Counted from the first letter of the stretch, positions 27,186 to 35,876 are shown. The stretch is 58,930 nt of DNA from Anaerolinea sp. (GCA_014879835.1 JACSRJ010000227.1:1-58930), one strand, 5' to 3'. Made by a program: numbers and translations. The notes: generated by a model from the letters alone, not told the origin.

Positions 27186-28051
27186 TGTGAACCGCGAATC
27201 CAGCGCTCATCACGCCCGGCAAGCCATAACCCGGCCACACCTAACAACACTGTGACCGTCCACAATAGGGGTCGATCCAAACTCATGATGATCACTGGGG
27301 CTTTAAAAAATGGGATGTTGATGTGCTGCCAGAGCCATAACAACATACTGCCAATGCCACCGATCAATGGCTCCTTAAAAAAGATCGCCAGAAAGAAGGC
27401 TAATGCAGAAAGGAACGACATGGGCGCAAGCCATGCGGTGATCAACGGGAGCAGCGAAAGCTCTGGGCGAACAAGACTGAGGGTGAAACTGCTCATCAGC
27501 CCGATCACCAGATTAAAACTGAATACCAGCGTCAATCGGGCCAAGAGGATCAGGCGCACTGAGCGCGGACAAGCAAGCATGATCTCAAAGGGCAGATCAG
27601 CACTGGGGTTAAACACAAAGGCGACCCCAAAGGCCGCCATGATGGGGGCCACATACACAAAAGGCAGGGTCTCCACCGAGGGTGCCTGAACGGTGTATAC
27701 GGTCACTAGTACCCCAATGGCCATAATTAACAAGGAGGCCACCCATAACTCATAACGGGCTAAGCGCAGTTCCGCCCGAAGCAGGGTGATCCCATATGCA
27801 ATCTGTTCTCGCAGTGTCCCAGACCAGCGGGAGCGTTCTGTCTTGGAAGGCTGCAAGTGCCTTGTCAGACGGGCGTTTAGGGTGGTGATCTCAGCGGTCT
27901 GGATGAGAGGCTCTGGCAGTCGCCGCAGTTCGCGGGTTAGGGGCAGGTAGCTTTCATAGTCTGGGCCCCAATCCTCACGGAGCATCTTCACCAGATGGGC
28001 TTCACTTTCATCACCATCAGCGGGGGAAGGCAGTAAGGGGTCAGGGATCAT
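27182..28051 (-). CDS. Six-segment membrane protein, putative anti-sigma factor
   Basis: 289 residues. About 100 polar N-terminal residues, predicted cytoplasmic, are followed by six hydrophobic segments. The gene starts inside the last codon of the ECF sigma gene (four-base overlap), the usual place of an anti-sigma factor. The N-terminus does not carry the HxxxCxxC zinc-finger motif of common anti-sigma domains and shows no Cys at all, so an anti-sigma role rests on position only. The membrane part, with PRSVRLILLARLTLVFSFNL, resembles a permease half of ABC-2 type, which could instead make it part of the transporter. Confidence 0.6.
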   Translation of the reverse strand: MIPDPLLPSPADGDESEAHLVKMLREDWGPDYESYLPLTRELRRLPEPLIQTAEITTLNARLTRHLQPSKTERSRWSGTLREQIAYGITLLRAELRLARYELWVASLLIMAIGVLVTVYTVQAPSVETLPFVYVAPIMAAFGVAFVFNPSADLPFEIMLACPRSVRLILLARLTLVFSFNLVIGLMSSFTLSLVRPELSLLPLITAWLAPMSFLSALAFFLAIFFKEPLIGGIGSMLLWLWQHINIPFFKAPVIIMSLDRPLLWTVTVLLGVAGLWLAGRDERWIRGSQ

Positions 28052-28632
28052 CGTTCATCCTCCAAGGCGCTCCGAAGCCGATCTATACCCAAACGGAGCC
28101 TCGATTTGACCGTTCCCAGAGGTAGATCGAGCATTTGGGCAATCTCCACTAAAGGCAGTTCTTCAACATACCGCAGGACAATGATCTGCCGCTGTTGAAT
28201 CGGAAGCCGTTGAAGTTCCGCCTCCAAGCGACGTGAAGTCTCAGCCGCCACCGAAAAATGCTCTGGGGTGGGTTCGCGCTCATCGGGTAGACGCTCAACC
28301 GCTTCATCATCGTCATGTTGGTAACGATGCTCTGGGCGTTTGAAGTGATTTCGCAGCAGATTGGTGGCAATGGCATACAACCATGGACGAAAGGGACGTC
28401 CCGAATCGTATGAAGGCAAACCTTTGATCAACTGAAGCATGGTCTCTTGTGCCAATTCTTCACTTAAGGCGCTGTCGCCACCACTGACCCGATACAGGTA
28501 GCGCTTTAGGGCAGGGTAGTAACGCCTGATGAGTTCTTCCAGACAGGCGTGATCTCCCTGCTGCAAGCGCAGCGCGACAGTTTCATCGGAAAGGGTCTGG
28601 TACACATCCATCCTCATTGATGGAAGGGACAC
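28048..28632 (-). CDS. ECF-type RNA polymerase sigma factor
   Basis: 194 residues. Region 2 is visible as ELAQETMLQLIKGLPSY followed by FRPWLYAIATNLLRNHFKR, and region 4 as RQIIVLRYVEELPLVEIAQ with the helix-turn-helix LPLGTVKSRLRLGIDRLR. It lacks regions 1 and 3, so it is an extracytoplasmic-function sigma factor that redirects RNA polymerase in response to an envelope signal. It heads a five-gene operon (putative anti-sigma, hydrolase-membrane fusion, permease, ATPase). The frame opens with GTG at 28632; ATG codons at 28617 and 28611 are alternatives. Confidence 0.93.
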   Translation of the reverse strand: MSLPSMRMDVYQTLSDETVALRLQQGDHACLEELIRRYYPALKRYLYRVSGGDSALSEELAQETMLQLIKGLPSYDSGRPFRPWLYAIATNLLRNHFKRPEHRYQHDDDEAVERLPDEREPTPEHFSVAAETSRRLEAELQRLPIQQRQIIVLRYVEELPLVEIAQMLDLPLGTVKSRLRLGIDRLRSALEDER

Positions 28633-28751
28633 ACACAGGGCGCATCAAGAAATATCCCAAACCGGACTCTGGTTACTCTATCAGCGCTGATCATCAATAC
28701 AACCGAGATCAAAAAAGGATCACTTTTTGAAGGATCAGTTTTTGGGGAATC

Positions 28752-28777
28752 AAAAAGCCGGAAGTTTGTCTTCCGGC
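28752..28777 (-). terminator. Intrinsic terminator of the DUF1365 gene
   Basis: On the minus strand GCCGGAAG, a 5-nt loop, CTTCCGGC, then five T's. It begins about 23 bases past the DUF1365 stop and ends the transcript before the divergent-in-function sigma operon, which lies on the same strand. Confidence 0.85.
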
Positions 28778-28799
28778 AGCAACGAGTCATTGAGGGGCT

Positions 28800-29609
28800 T
28801 TAGGGCTGAATATGCGCTTCATCTTTGCGTTCACGCCAACCGCGCCACGGACGATAGGGGACTTTTTTGCGCAGCAGTTTTAACCCTTCCCAATGGATGG
28901 CCCCAATAACCTTGAGGGTCATCAGGGGGTAACGAAGGATGGCCCCGCGCAGGGTGTCTTTGGTTAGGGGACGAATAGTACCCCATAAGCGGGCCTGAAA
29001 TTGACGTTTATCATCCCAATATTCGTCTAGATGAACGATCATCTTTTCGCCCACCGGGGTGATAGACATCTCATAAGTGGCATTCTGGGGGATGAAGGGT
29101 GAAACATAAAAGACTTTGGGGGCAAAGTAGCGACGCATGTTTAATTGGTTCTCTTCAGCCCGTTTGAGGGGGATTTCCGTACCGGAGTGCATCACATAGG
29201 GGTGCTGTTCTCCATGCGTGTTGTTCACCTCTGCGAGGATGCCCACAAACTCCCCTGAAACACGATAAGCGTAATAGACAGTGATGGGGTTAAAGACGTA
29301 CCCAAACATGCGCGGGTTGGTAAGCATGTAGATTTTGGGATTCTTCCCCAAGTCGATTCCCGCTTGGGCATAATGGGCGATCACCATCTGCTTCAGAGGG
29401 ACGCGCTTGCCCTCTGGGTCAGGCAGATGATCCTGATCACAGATCGCGGTCAGGGCGCGACGGTTATAACCAAACCCCGGGATCTGGGTGTCCATAAAGG
29501 GCAGATCATCAAGATCGAGCAAGACCATAAACACGCTGTACACAAAATGGTGGTTCACTTCAGCGCGACGGCTGTGCATCAATTTGCCCTGAAAAAGGTA
29601 CGAATTCAA
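28800..29609 (-). CDS. DUF1365 family protein
   Basis: 269 residues if it starts at the TTG at 29609, which follows GGAGGTGGG with ideal spacing. It then begins NSYLFQGKLMHSRRAEV, exactly how DUF1365 members begin. The frame extends to 29666 but has no good ribosome site there. Family motifs include HFVYSVFMVLLDLDDLP, LTNPRMFGYVFNPITVYY and the C-terminal LRYPLMTLKVIGAIHWEG. DUF1365 genes are often near FAD-dependent amine oxidases and cyclopropane-fatty-acid synthases, but neither is present here. The biochemical function is unknown. Confidence 0.85.
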   Translation of the reverse strand: MNSYLFQGKLMHSRRAEVNHHFVYSVFMVLLDLDDLPFMDTQIPGFGYNRRALTAICDQDHLPDPEGKRVPLKQMVIAHYAQAGIDLGKNPKIYMLTNPRMFGYVFNPITVYYAYRVSGEFVGILAEVNNTHGEQHPYVMHSGTEIPLKRAEENQLNMRRYFAPKVFYVSPFIPQNATYEMSITPVGEKMIVHLDEYWDDKRQFQARLWGTIRPLTKDTLRGAILRYPLMTLKVIGAIHWEGLKLLRKKVPYRPWRGWRERKDEAHIQP

Positions 29610-29836
29610 GCCCACCTCCATAAATGACTGCGGATGTTTGGGCAGGTCTTGGCATTGGCAAGCCATTTCTCAAGTGTACCCCCTTGTGCCCCAACCCGCA
29701 TGGGATCGCCTAAGCCCGCTTGGTGGGCATTCCCCCTGTACTCGGCCTTGAGGGGGAGGTCGTTCCAGCACCTCGATGCAACGGAAAGTGGAGAAAATCC
29801 CTGAAGGTTTCGGCAAGCCAACGCCTCAACAGCAAC

Positions 29837-29871
29837 AAAAAAGCCCCATTCTGAAGATTCAGAGTGGGGCT
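29837..29871 (-). terminator. Intrinsic terminator of rpmF
   Basis: Minus-strand stem AGCCCCACTCTGAA / TTCAGAATGGGGCT with one mismatch, followed by six T's, 20 bases past the rpmF stop. A typical rho-independent terminator, making rpmF monocistronic. Confidence 0.9.
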
Positions 29872-29891
29872 GTATGAAGCTGTTGATCAAG

Positions 29892-30077
29892 TTATTCCTG
29901 AGATACCTCAATCACCTGCTCACCCTTGTAATAACCGCAGTTTTTGCAGACCCGGTGTGCAAGAGTGTATTCGCCGCAGTTCGGGCACGCGACCAAATGC
30001 GGCAGCGTGAGCTTATCATGGTTACGGCGGGTACGTTTGCTCGTCTTTGACAATTTGCGCTTCGGGAGCGGACCCAC
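29892..30077 (-). CDS. rpmF: 50S ribosomal protein L32
   Basis: 61-residue basic protein of the large ribosomal subunit. The N-terminus [18 protein letters not shown] and the four-Cys zinc ribbon CPNC...CKNC (the zinc-binding form of L32) are diagnostic. The start is GTG at 30077 after AAGGAGAA. It has its own consensus promoter (30146) and terminator (29837). In many bacteria rpmF sits with plsX or the DUF177 gene; neither is adjacent here. Confidence 0.95.
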   Translation of the reverse strand: MGPLPKRKLSKTSKRTRRNHDKLTLPHLVACPNCGEYTLAHRVCKNCGYYKGEQVIEVSQE

Positions 30078-30145
30078 GATGGTTCTCCTTACCTAATCCA
30101 TGCAAAGAAACAACCCGGCATTCGCTCTCCGGGGCAGTTAGGGGC

Positions 30146-30173
30146 ATTATAACAGGCAAAACAAGGGTGTCAA
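30146..30173 (-). promoter_or_regulatory. Promoter of rpmF
   Basis: Exact consensus hexamers TTGACA and TATAAT with a 16-base spacer on the minus strand, about 70 bases upstream of the rpmF GTG. The strongest-looking promoter in the window. Confidence 0.85.
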
Positions 30174-30266
30174 GGTAGAGTGAATCAAAAATGCGCACCC
30201 TAGATCAGGACTCTTCAGCTTCCCTTCACCCGCGCCCCCCTGCAAATTTCGTTGGCTCTTGCATCC

Positions 30267-31688
30267 TCAATATTCCAGCAATTGGTGAATATCACCCGTG
30301 ATTGGAGCCGGTTGTGGCGCCGATGCCGAAGCCGCCTCGATTCGCATTGGCAGCCCACGCCGAGGGTGCAGGATATTGCCGCGAGTCAGGCGATCAATCC
30401 GTGTGCCCGCGGCCATTGAAAAACGGAAACGCTGTAATACCATGGGCAGCATCAGGCGCAAGGCGCGTTCTGCGAAGAGCATACCAATGCAGGCGCGTGC
30501 CCCAGCGCCAAAGGGCATATATTCGTAGAGGGATGGGGTCATATCGATCCAGCGGTTGGGCATAAAACGTTTCGGTTCGGGAAAGCGAACTGGATCATGA
30601 TGGGCCGCCAGTGGGCTAATCATTACATTACTGCCCTTGGGGACTCCAAACCCGCCGACAGTGGCATCTTCGGCACACACACGCATAAACAAAAATGGGA
30701 CGGCGGGGAAAATACGCATTGACTCTTTGATCACCCGGTTGAGCAGTTCCATACGCTGAATATCCTCAACTTCCGGATCACGCCCGCCAAGGATCGTATC
30801 AATCTCAGCCATGAGGGCGGCATGAATGGCTGGGTGTCGTTCTAGAAGAAACAAAGTCCAAGCAAGGGTAACCGCAGTTGTTTCATGCCCTGCAAAAAAC
30901 AGCGCCGCACTCTGCGCGATGAGTTCATCCTCAGTGAGGGGCTTGCCCTCATCATCACGGGCATTCATGATCGACCACATCACATCTTTTTGCTCGTTCC
31001 CTTTTTGGCGCTTGTTCTCAATGATAGCGCTCAGGTAAGCTACCACAGACTCGCCAAGTTTTAGCGATTTCCAGTAGCCCAATCCCGGGATGTTAAACGG
31101 CAAGAGAATGGTAGAAGGCGCGACAAGGGTCTTGCCCCACTCCGCTGCTAAATGTCCCAATTCGTGCGCGTCTTTGCCGATATCCAGCCCATAAAAGCAT
31201 TTCATCGTCATGGCCAGCACGGTCTCTCGACAGAGATCATCGACCATGCTTACCTCACCAATCTTCCACTGTTCGAGCATCACCCGCGTTGTGGCCACAA
31301 TATTTGGGGCATAACTGTCCAAGGCGCTCTTCTGGAAAGCGGGCTGCATCAGTTTACGATGGCGTTTATGCAGGTCACCGTTAATGACGACCATACCAAA
31401 GCGCATCTTGCCCATGGCGGTCTCTGGAGGGGCCTTGATCAGATCTTCATCATGTCTAAATACTGCGGGCTGTGAGAGGACTTCGCGGTTGCGTTCCGAC
31501 CCAAATACGAAGATAACGGCGGGGTTTTGATCCATCAAGGTGACCACTTCTTCGCCCCGACTGCGCAGACTCATCACCACATCTACAGGATCATTCAGCA
31601 GTTTGTAGAGGCTTCCTATGGTGCCGATGAATGGCAGCGGCTTTGGCCCTCGAATCGCCACCTTGTTAAAACCAAAAAGTTGCGGCAT
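30267..31688 (-). CDS. Cytochrome P450
   Basis: 473-residue heme monooxygenase. The I-helix AGHETT (266-271), the K-helix ExxR in ESMRIFP, and the heme loop FGAGARACIGMLFAERAL with the proximal Cys400 are all present. The sequence lacks an N-terminal membrane anchor, so it is soluble and needs ferredoxin or flavodoxin partners encoded elsewhere. It resembles bacterial CYP families that hydroxylate fatty acids or terpenoids; the substrate cannot be told. GGGAGG precedes the ATG. A short inverted repeat (31708-31725) just upstream may bind a repressor. It diverges from an acyl-CoA dehydrogenase gene. Confidence 0.94.
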   Translation of the reverse strand: MPQLFGFNKVAIRGPKPLPFIGTIGSLYKLLNDPVDVVMSLRSRGEEVVTLMDQNPAVIFVFGSERNREVLSQPAVFRHDEDLIKAPPETAMGKMRFGMVVINGDLHKRHRKLMQPAFQKSALDSYAPNIVATTRVMLEQWKIGEVSMVDDLCRETVLAMTMKCFYGLDIGKDAHELGHLAAEWGKTLVAPSTILLPFNIPGLGYWKSLKLGESVVAYLSAIIENKRQKGNEQKDVMWSIMNARDDEGKPLTEDELIAQSAALFFAGHETTAVTLAWTLFLLERHPAIHAALMAEIDTILGGRDPEVEDIQRMELLNRVIKESMRIFPAVPFLFMRVCAEDATVGGFGVPKGSNVMISPLAAHHDPVRFPEPKRFMPNRWIDMTPSLYEYMPFGAGARACIGMLFAERALRLMLPMVLQRFRFSMAAGTRIDRLTRGNILHPRRGLPMRIEAASASAPQPAPITGDIHQLLEY

Positions 31689-32069
31689 TGTGAACCTCCC
31701 AGTCGTTGTCTATACGAATCTAGACGGGATACAAAGCAGCCTCGAATGCTGCTGGGCAGCATCCTCTTCAGGGAATAATGATGTTTTTTGATTGCTTTCC
31801 ACCTATGGGCGGCACATGAGTAGAAACGATTATAAGCCCACTGATTTCGGCGCACAATAAAGCAAATGCGGAGCATAAAAATACAAGACTGCCTGACGAA
31901 GCAACCCTGCTGTGTGGATTTTGGGCATCCAACCGATGCGGGGACTGAGAAAAGGCTAAAGGCTGTGGCAGCGGTTTTTCCCTCAACTTATTCCTTCTGT
32001 AAAATACCAAATAAAAGGAGCTAATTCCGTAAGTCCTCTGGATCAAGAATATTTAAAAGGATTCCCCTC
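31689..32069. other. Divergent intergenic region between P450 and acyl-CoA dehydrogenase genes
   Basis: 380 bases with no supported gene, although a 92-codon open frame exists on the minus strand without family features. It is AT-richer than its surroundings. It holds an inverted repeat at 31708-31725 and a partial copy of the dispersed GTAAGTCCT repeat at 32027-32043. AAAAGGA lies before the dehydrogenase ATG. Confidence 0.5.
31708..31725. promoter_or_regulatory. Inverted repeat upstream of the P450 gene, possible operator
   Basis: GTCTA and TAGAC arms separated by 8 bases, 20 bases before the P450 ATG. It resembles a TetR/MarR-size operator, but the arms are short and no regulator gene is adjacent. 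Confidence 0.3.
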
Positions 32070-33797
32070 ATGATGAATCACCCAAAGCCCACCGCAGCCA
32101 CCCGAGGGCGCTCACAGCTTGCGCAGTGGGAAAAGAGCAAACCGACCAACTTCTTCAGCGCCGACCTCAACCTTCAGGTTGTTTTGCGCCGTTATCTGGG
32201 TCCCCGCTACCCCGCGTGGGAGGCGCGTTTTATCCAGTTTGGCGAGGTGTGCGCCACCACCATCAACGAGGCCGCCCGTCTCGAAGATCAGATCGGCAGT
32301 CATCCCCGCCTAGAACGCTGGTCAGGTATCGGGGAGCGCCTTGAGTCCATCATCTTTCACCCCAACCATGAACGGATTGGGCGCTTGGTGTGGCAGTCCG
32401 GCTTGATGGCGGCGCAGGCGGAGCCGGGCAACACCGTGGCTCAACTGGGTTTGTATTATCTGCTGGCCCAAAACGGCGAGGGCGGTCATATGTGTTCGCT
32501 TGCCTGCACCTCTGGCCTGATCCGGGTTTTGCAGCAGGTGGGCAGTGACGCGCTCAAAGCCAAATTCCTGCCGCCCCTGCTCAACCCTGATTTTGACCAG
32601 ATGCAGCACGGGGCCCAGTTTTTGACCGAAGTTCAGGGGGGCAGCGATGTGGGCGCAAATGCGGTCACCGCAAGCGAAGCGGTCGATGGCACATGGCGGC
32701 TCAACGGTGAAAAGTGGTTTTGCTCCAACGTGAACGCCGAGCAGTTTTTGATGACAGCGCGTCCGGTGGGGGCCGCCGAGGGCACACGGGGTTTAGGGTT
32801 GTTTTTGGTGCCGCGCCGGTTGGAAGATGGGACTCTCAACGGCTTTTTTATCCGCCGCCTGAAGGATAAACTGGGCACCCGCACCCTCGCCAGCGCTGAA
32901 CTTGATTTTCAGGATGCGGTCGCCTATCCCTTGGGGTCCTTGGATCGGGGTTTCAAAAACGTGGTAGAACTGGTGCTGAACACCTCACGGCTGATGAACG
33001 CCATTGGCTGCACGGGGGGGATGCGCCGCGCTTATGTGGAAGCCTCCACCTACGCCTGCCACCGTGAAGCCTTCGGGGGCACCATCGCCGCTTACCCACT
33101 GGTGCAGGAAGCGGTTGCGGACATCCTGAGCGAGACACAGGCCGCGGTAGCTTCTACCTTCTATCTGGCGCATCTTTTGGATCAGCTTGAGACCGGACAG
33201 GGCGGGGAGGACACCAGCGCGATCTATCGCCTGCTGGTGAACGTCAACAAGTATCTGACCAGCATCCGCATGACCGAGATGGTGCATCGGGCCATCGAGG
33301 TGCTGGGGGGCAACGGGGCTATCGAGTCCTTCAGCGTTTTGCCCCGGCTCTACCGTGATGCAGTGGTCTATGAGAGTTGGGAGGGAACCCACAACGTGCT
33401 GGCCCTTCAGGTGCTGCGTGATCTGGGGCGCTATCACCTCTTTGCGCCCTTCAAAACCGCTATGGGGCAGGCGCTGGCGGCGGTGGTTCAGCTCAAGGAT
33501 GAAGCCGCACTGGTCACGGACTCGCTGCGCCGTACTGAAGTGCTGCTCGAACGGCTTTTGGTGGGTACACCCCGTTACGCGGAGGCTCATGCCCGCCGGG
33601 CCATCGAACAGATCGGGGTGGGGGCGCAGGCCGGGCTGCTGATCCTTGAAGCGGAGTGGGAACTGAACGAGGGCATAAACAGCCTCAAACCAGAAGTGAT
33701 CGCCCACTTCCTCAACCGGAGGCTGCGTCCCGGCTATGATCCCCTTGAGGATGAGGCTTATCTGCCCCGGTTGGAGCGGCTTATGGCTGCGACGTGA
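32070..33797 (+). CDS. Acyl-CoA dehydrogenase family protein (AidB-like)
   Basis: 575-residue flavoprotein. The flavin-site segment MQHGAQFLTEVQGGSDVGAN matches the AidB-type version of the acyl-CoA dehydrogenase signature. The middle domain contains LNGEKWFCSN, and the C-terminal helical domain contains EVLGGNGAIESF and YESWEGTHNVLALQ. The length is above the usual 380-400, as in AidB, which carries an extra C-terminal helical region. Members are annotated as acyl-CoA dehydrogenases or, for AidB, an alkylation-response protein; the substrate is not evident. It is divergent from the P450 gene, which may mean a shared lipid pathway. A dispersed repeat begins right after its stop. Confidence 0.88.
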   Translation: MMNHPKPTAATRGRSQLAQWEKSKPTNFFSADLNLQVVLRRYLGPRYPAWEARFIQFGEVCATTINEAARLEDQIGSHPRLERWSGIGERLESIIFHPNHERIGRLVWQSGLMAAQAEPGNTVAQLGLYYLLAQNGEGGHMCSLACTSGLIRVLQQVGSDALKAKFLPPLLNPDFDQMQHGAQFLTEVQGGSDVGANAVTASEAVDGTWRLNGEKWFCSNVNAEQFLMTARPVGAAEGTRGLGLFLVPRRLEDGTLNGFFIRRLKDKLGTRTLASAELDFQDAVAYPLGSLDRGFKNVVELVLNTSRLMNAIGCTGGMRRAYVEASTYACHREAFGGTIAAYPLVQEAVADILSETQAAVASTFYLAHLLDQLETGQGGEDTSAIYRLLVNVNKYLTSIRMTEMVHRAIEVLGGNGAIESFSVLPRLYRDAVVYESWEGTHNVLALQVLRDLGRYHLFAPFKTAMGQALAAVVQLKDEAALVTDSLRRTEVLLERLLVGTPRYAEAHARRAIEQIGVGAQAGLLILEAEWELNEGINSLKPEVIAHFLNRRLRPGYDPLEDEAYLPRLERLMAAT

Positions 33798-33855
33798 AGC
33801 ATTTTCCCTGAAAAATTGAGCTGTTAGCGGGGCATTTGAGGGGAAAGCCCTCAAC
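33798..33855. repeat. Dispersed repeat AGCATTTTCCCTGAAA, copy 1
   Basis: About 57 bases starting one base after the dehydrogenase stop. A close copy starts just after the PHP gene stop at 58812, with similar order of AGCATTTTCCCTGAAA, TTGAGC, TTAG, GGGG and TTGAGGGGAAA blocks. Confidence 0.65.
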
Positions 33856-33869
33856 AAAAGCACATTTGC

Positions 33870-33944
33870 TGTAGGGGCGACCCCACATGGTCGCCCGGCG
33901 CGTGCAGACAAAATACCGGGCAGCCACATGGGGCTGCCCCTACG
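33870..33944. repeat. Dispersed palindromic element, copy C (inverted)
   Basis: 75 bases. The reverse complement matches copy B (14627) nearly throughout, including the core GGTATTTTGTCTGCACGCG. The arms are TGTAGGGGCGACCCCACATG and CATGGGGCTGCCCCTACG. Confidence 0.75.
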
Positions 33945-33978
33945 AAGCAGATTCTGTAGGGGGGATGCCCTCATCTCC

Positions 33979-34010
33979 CCCGGTAGGGGCATGGCGCACC
34001 ATGCCCACCG
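33979..34010. repeat. Small dispersed palindrome, copy 2
   Basis: GGTAGGGGC followed by ATGGCGCACCATGCC; same order and spacing to the large element as the copy at 14737. Confidence 0.65.
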
Positions 34011-34016
34011 TTTACA

Positions 34017-34070
34017 CACCCTCACTCCGCTGCTGCCCCGCTACCGTGCAGCAGTGGCGGGGTGAGGGTG
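34017..34070 (-). terminator. Long hairpin downstream of thrS
   Basis: Imperfect stem of about 19 pairs (CACCCTCAC.CCGC..GCTGC arms) beginning 10 bases past the thrS stop. It has no U-tract but is positioned as a terminator or 3'-end stabiliser. Confidence 0.5.
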
Positions 34071-34079
34071 GAAAGACAC

Positions 34080-35876
34080 TTAGACCAGCGCCTGTGACTT
34101 GTTCTCCACGATAGCGCGCACTTTGTTGATGAAGTCCTCAACGGGCATCGCGCCCAAGTCCTCATTCGTGCGCAGCCGCACCGAGACCGCGCCCGCTTCC
34201 GCGTCTCGATCTCCAGCGACCAGCATATAGGGCACTTTTTGCCCTTGCCACAGGCGAATCTTGTTGTTCATGCGCTCTTTGCCGTCATCCACCTGAACGC
34301 GCAGCCCTACCGCCCGCAGCCGCTTTGCCACCCCTTGAAGGTACTCCACATGGCGATCCGCAACCGGGATCAGGACTGCCTGAAGGGGAGCCAACCACAC
34401 CGGGAATGCCCCAGCGAAGTGTTCGATCAGGATGCCCACAAAGCGCTCCATACTGCCAAAGGGCGCACGGTGAATCATGATCGGGCGGTGCGGCTGATTG
34501 TCGCTGCCCATATATTCCAATTGGAACCGCTGAGGCAGGTTGTAATCCACCTGAACCGTGCCAAGCTGCCACTCGCGCTTGAGTACGTCACGGAAGATGA
34601 AGTCAAGTTTGGGCCCGTAAAAAGCCGCTTCACCTTCAGCCACAAAGTAGTTCAAGCCAACTTTATCGGCGGCGTCGATGATCGCTTTCGTGGCCTGATC
34701 CCACAGGGCCGGGTCGCCCACATACTTGTCCTTAAGTGGGTCTCGCGTGCCCACCCGCGCCCGGAAGTCCGTGAAGCCCATGACCTCAAAGATGTACTGG
34801 ATCAGCTTCACGACCGCGATGAATTCTTCCTCAAGCTGCTCCGGGCTGACAAAAAGATGGGCGTCATCGACCGTGAAGCCCCGCACCCGCGTCAGTCCCG
34901 TTAGTTCACCGCTCTGTTCATAACGGTACACCGTGCCAAACTCGGCCAGCCGTAGAGGCAGATCGCGGAAGCTGCGCGGCTCGCTCTTGTAGATTTCGAT
35001 GTGGTGGGGGCAGTTCATGGGCTTGAGCATGAATTCCTCACCATCCACATCGATGGGCTTGTACATGCTGTCGTTGTACTTCTCGTAGTGCCCGGACGTA
35101 TGGTACAGGTCAAGTTTGCCGATATGGGGCGTGACCACGGGCAAATACCCCGCATCAAGCTGCGCCTGACGCAGGAAACGCTCCAGCGTATCGCGCAGGA
35201 TCGCGCCTTTGGGCTTCCACAAGGGCAGCCCCTTGCCCACCAACGAACTGAACGTGAACAAACCCAACTCTACGCCCAGTTTACGATGATCGCGGGCTTT
35301 GGCTTCCTCAAGGCGGCGCAGATAGTCCTCAAGCTCCGCTTTGGATTCAAAGGCCGTGCCGTAAATGCGTTGAAGCTGTTCACGCTCTGCGTCACCCCGC
35401 CAGTATGCGCCAGCCACACTCATCAACTTGATGGCGCTGGGGTCGATCTCGCGGGAGTTCTCCACATGCGGGCCGCGGCATAAGTCTTCAAACGTATCCT
35501 GACGATACGTGCTGATCACCGGGGCTTCGGCCGTCTTATTGCCGTACTCATCCATACCACCCTTCTCCAGCCCGTCGATCAGTTCGAGTTTGAAGGGCTG
35601 GCTGGCGAAGATCTGACGGGCCTCAGCGGCGCTTACTTCGCGGCGCGTGAAAGGCACTTTGGCTTTGATGATCGCTTTCATCCGGGCTTCGATCTGGGCG
35701 AGATCATCTTCCGTCAGAGGACGAGGCAGCCCAAAATCATAATAAAACCCATCTTCAATAGGCGGGCCGATAGCAATGCGTGCTTCGGGGAAGTATTCAA
35801 GGACGGCTTGCGCCATGATATGAGCGCAGGAATGGCGGATGCGGTAGAGTTTGCTACCTACGTAACCTTCGGACAT
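34080..35876 (-). CDS. thrS: Threonyl-tRNA synthetase lacking the TGS domain
   Basis: Class II synthetase charging tRNA-Thr. From the ATG at 35876 (GGGAG upstream) it has 598 residues. It begins almost directly with the N2 editing domain: HSCAH near residues 15-19 gives the HxxxH zinc site, and DLCRGPH supplies the conserved Cys. The N-terminal TGS domain (about 60 residues) found in E. coli ThrRS is absent. The catalytic domain has LKPMNCPHH with the zinc Cys, YRYEQSGELTGLTRVRGF (motif 2) and HRAPFGSMERF (motif 3). The anticodon-binding domain ends the protein. The frame continues to 35918, too short to restore a TGS domain. No T-box was seen upstream. Confidence 0.95.
   Translation of the reverse strand: MSEGYVGSKLYRIRHSCAHIMAQAVLEYFPEARIAIGPPIEDGFYYDFGLPRPLTEDDLAQIEARMKAIIKAKVPFTRREVSAAEARQIFASQPFKLELIDGLEKGGMDEYGNKTAEAPVISTYRQDTFEDLCRGPHVENSREIDPSAIKLMSVAGAYWRGDAEREQLQRIYGTAFESKAELEDYLRRLEEAKARDHRKLGVELGLFTFSSLVGKGLPLWKPKGAILRDTLERFLRQAQLDAGYLPVVTPHIGKLDLYHTSGHYEKYNDSMYKPIDVDGEEFMLKPMNCPHHIEIYKSEPRSFRDLPLRLAEFGTVYRYEQSGELTGLTRVRGFTVDDAHLFVSPEQLEEEFIAVVKLIQYIFEVMGFTDFRARVGTRDPLKDKYVGDPALWDQATKAIIDAADKVGLNYFVAEGEAAFYGPKLDFIFRDVLKREWQLGTVQVDYNLPQRFQLEYMGSDNQPHRPIMIHRAPFGSMERFVGILIEHFAGAFPVWLAPLQAVLIPVADRHVEYLQGVAKRLRAVGLRVQVDDGKERMNNKIRLWQGQKVPYMLVAGDRDAEAGAVSVRLRTNEDLGAMPVEDFINKVRAIVENKSQALV

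Noticed and set aside
31768-32046. 92-codon minus-strand frame between the P450 and dehydrogenase genes
   Set aside because: No ribosome site, no family features, and basic low-complexity composition; more likely regulatory DNA.
32985-34025. 346-codon minus-strand frame opposite the acyl-CoA dehydrogenase
   Set aside because: It begins inside dispersed repeats and runs antisense to a well-conserved enzyme; composition is not protein-like.
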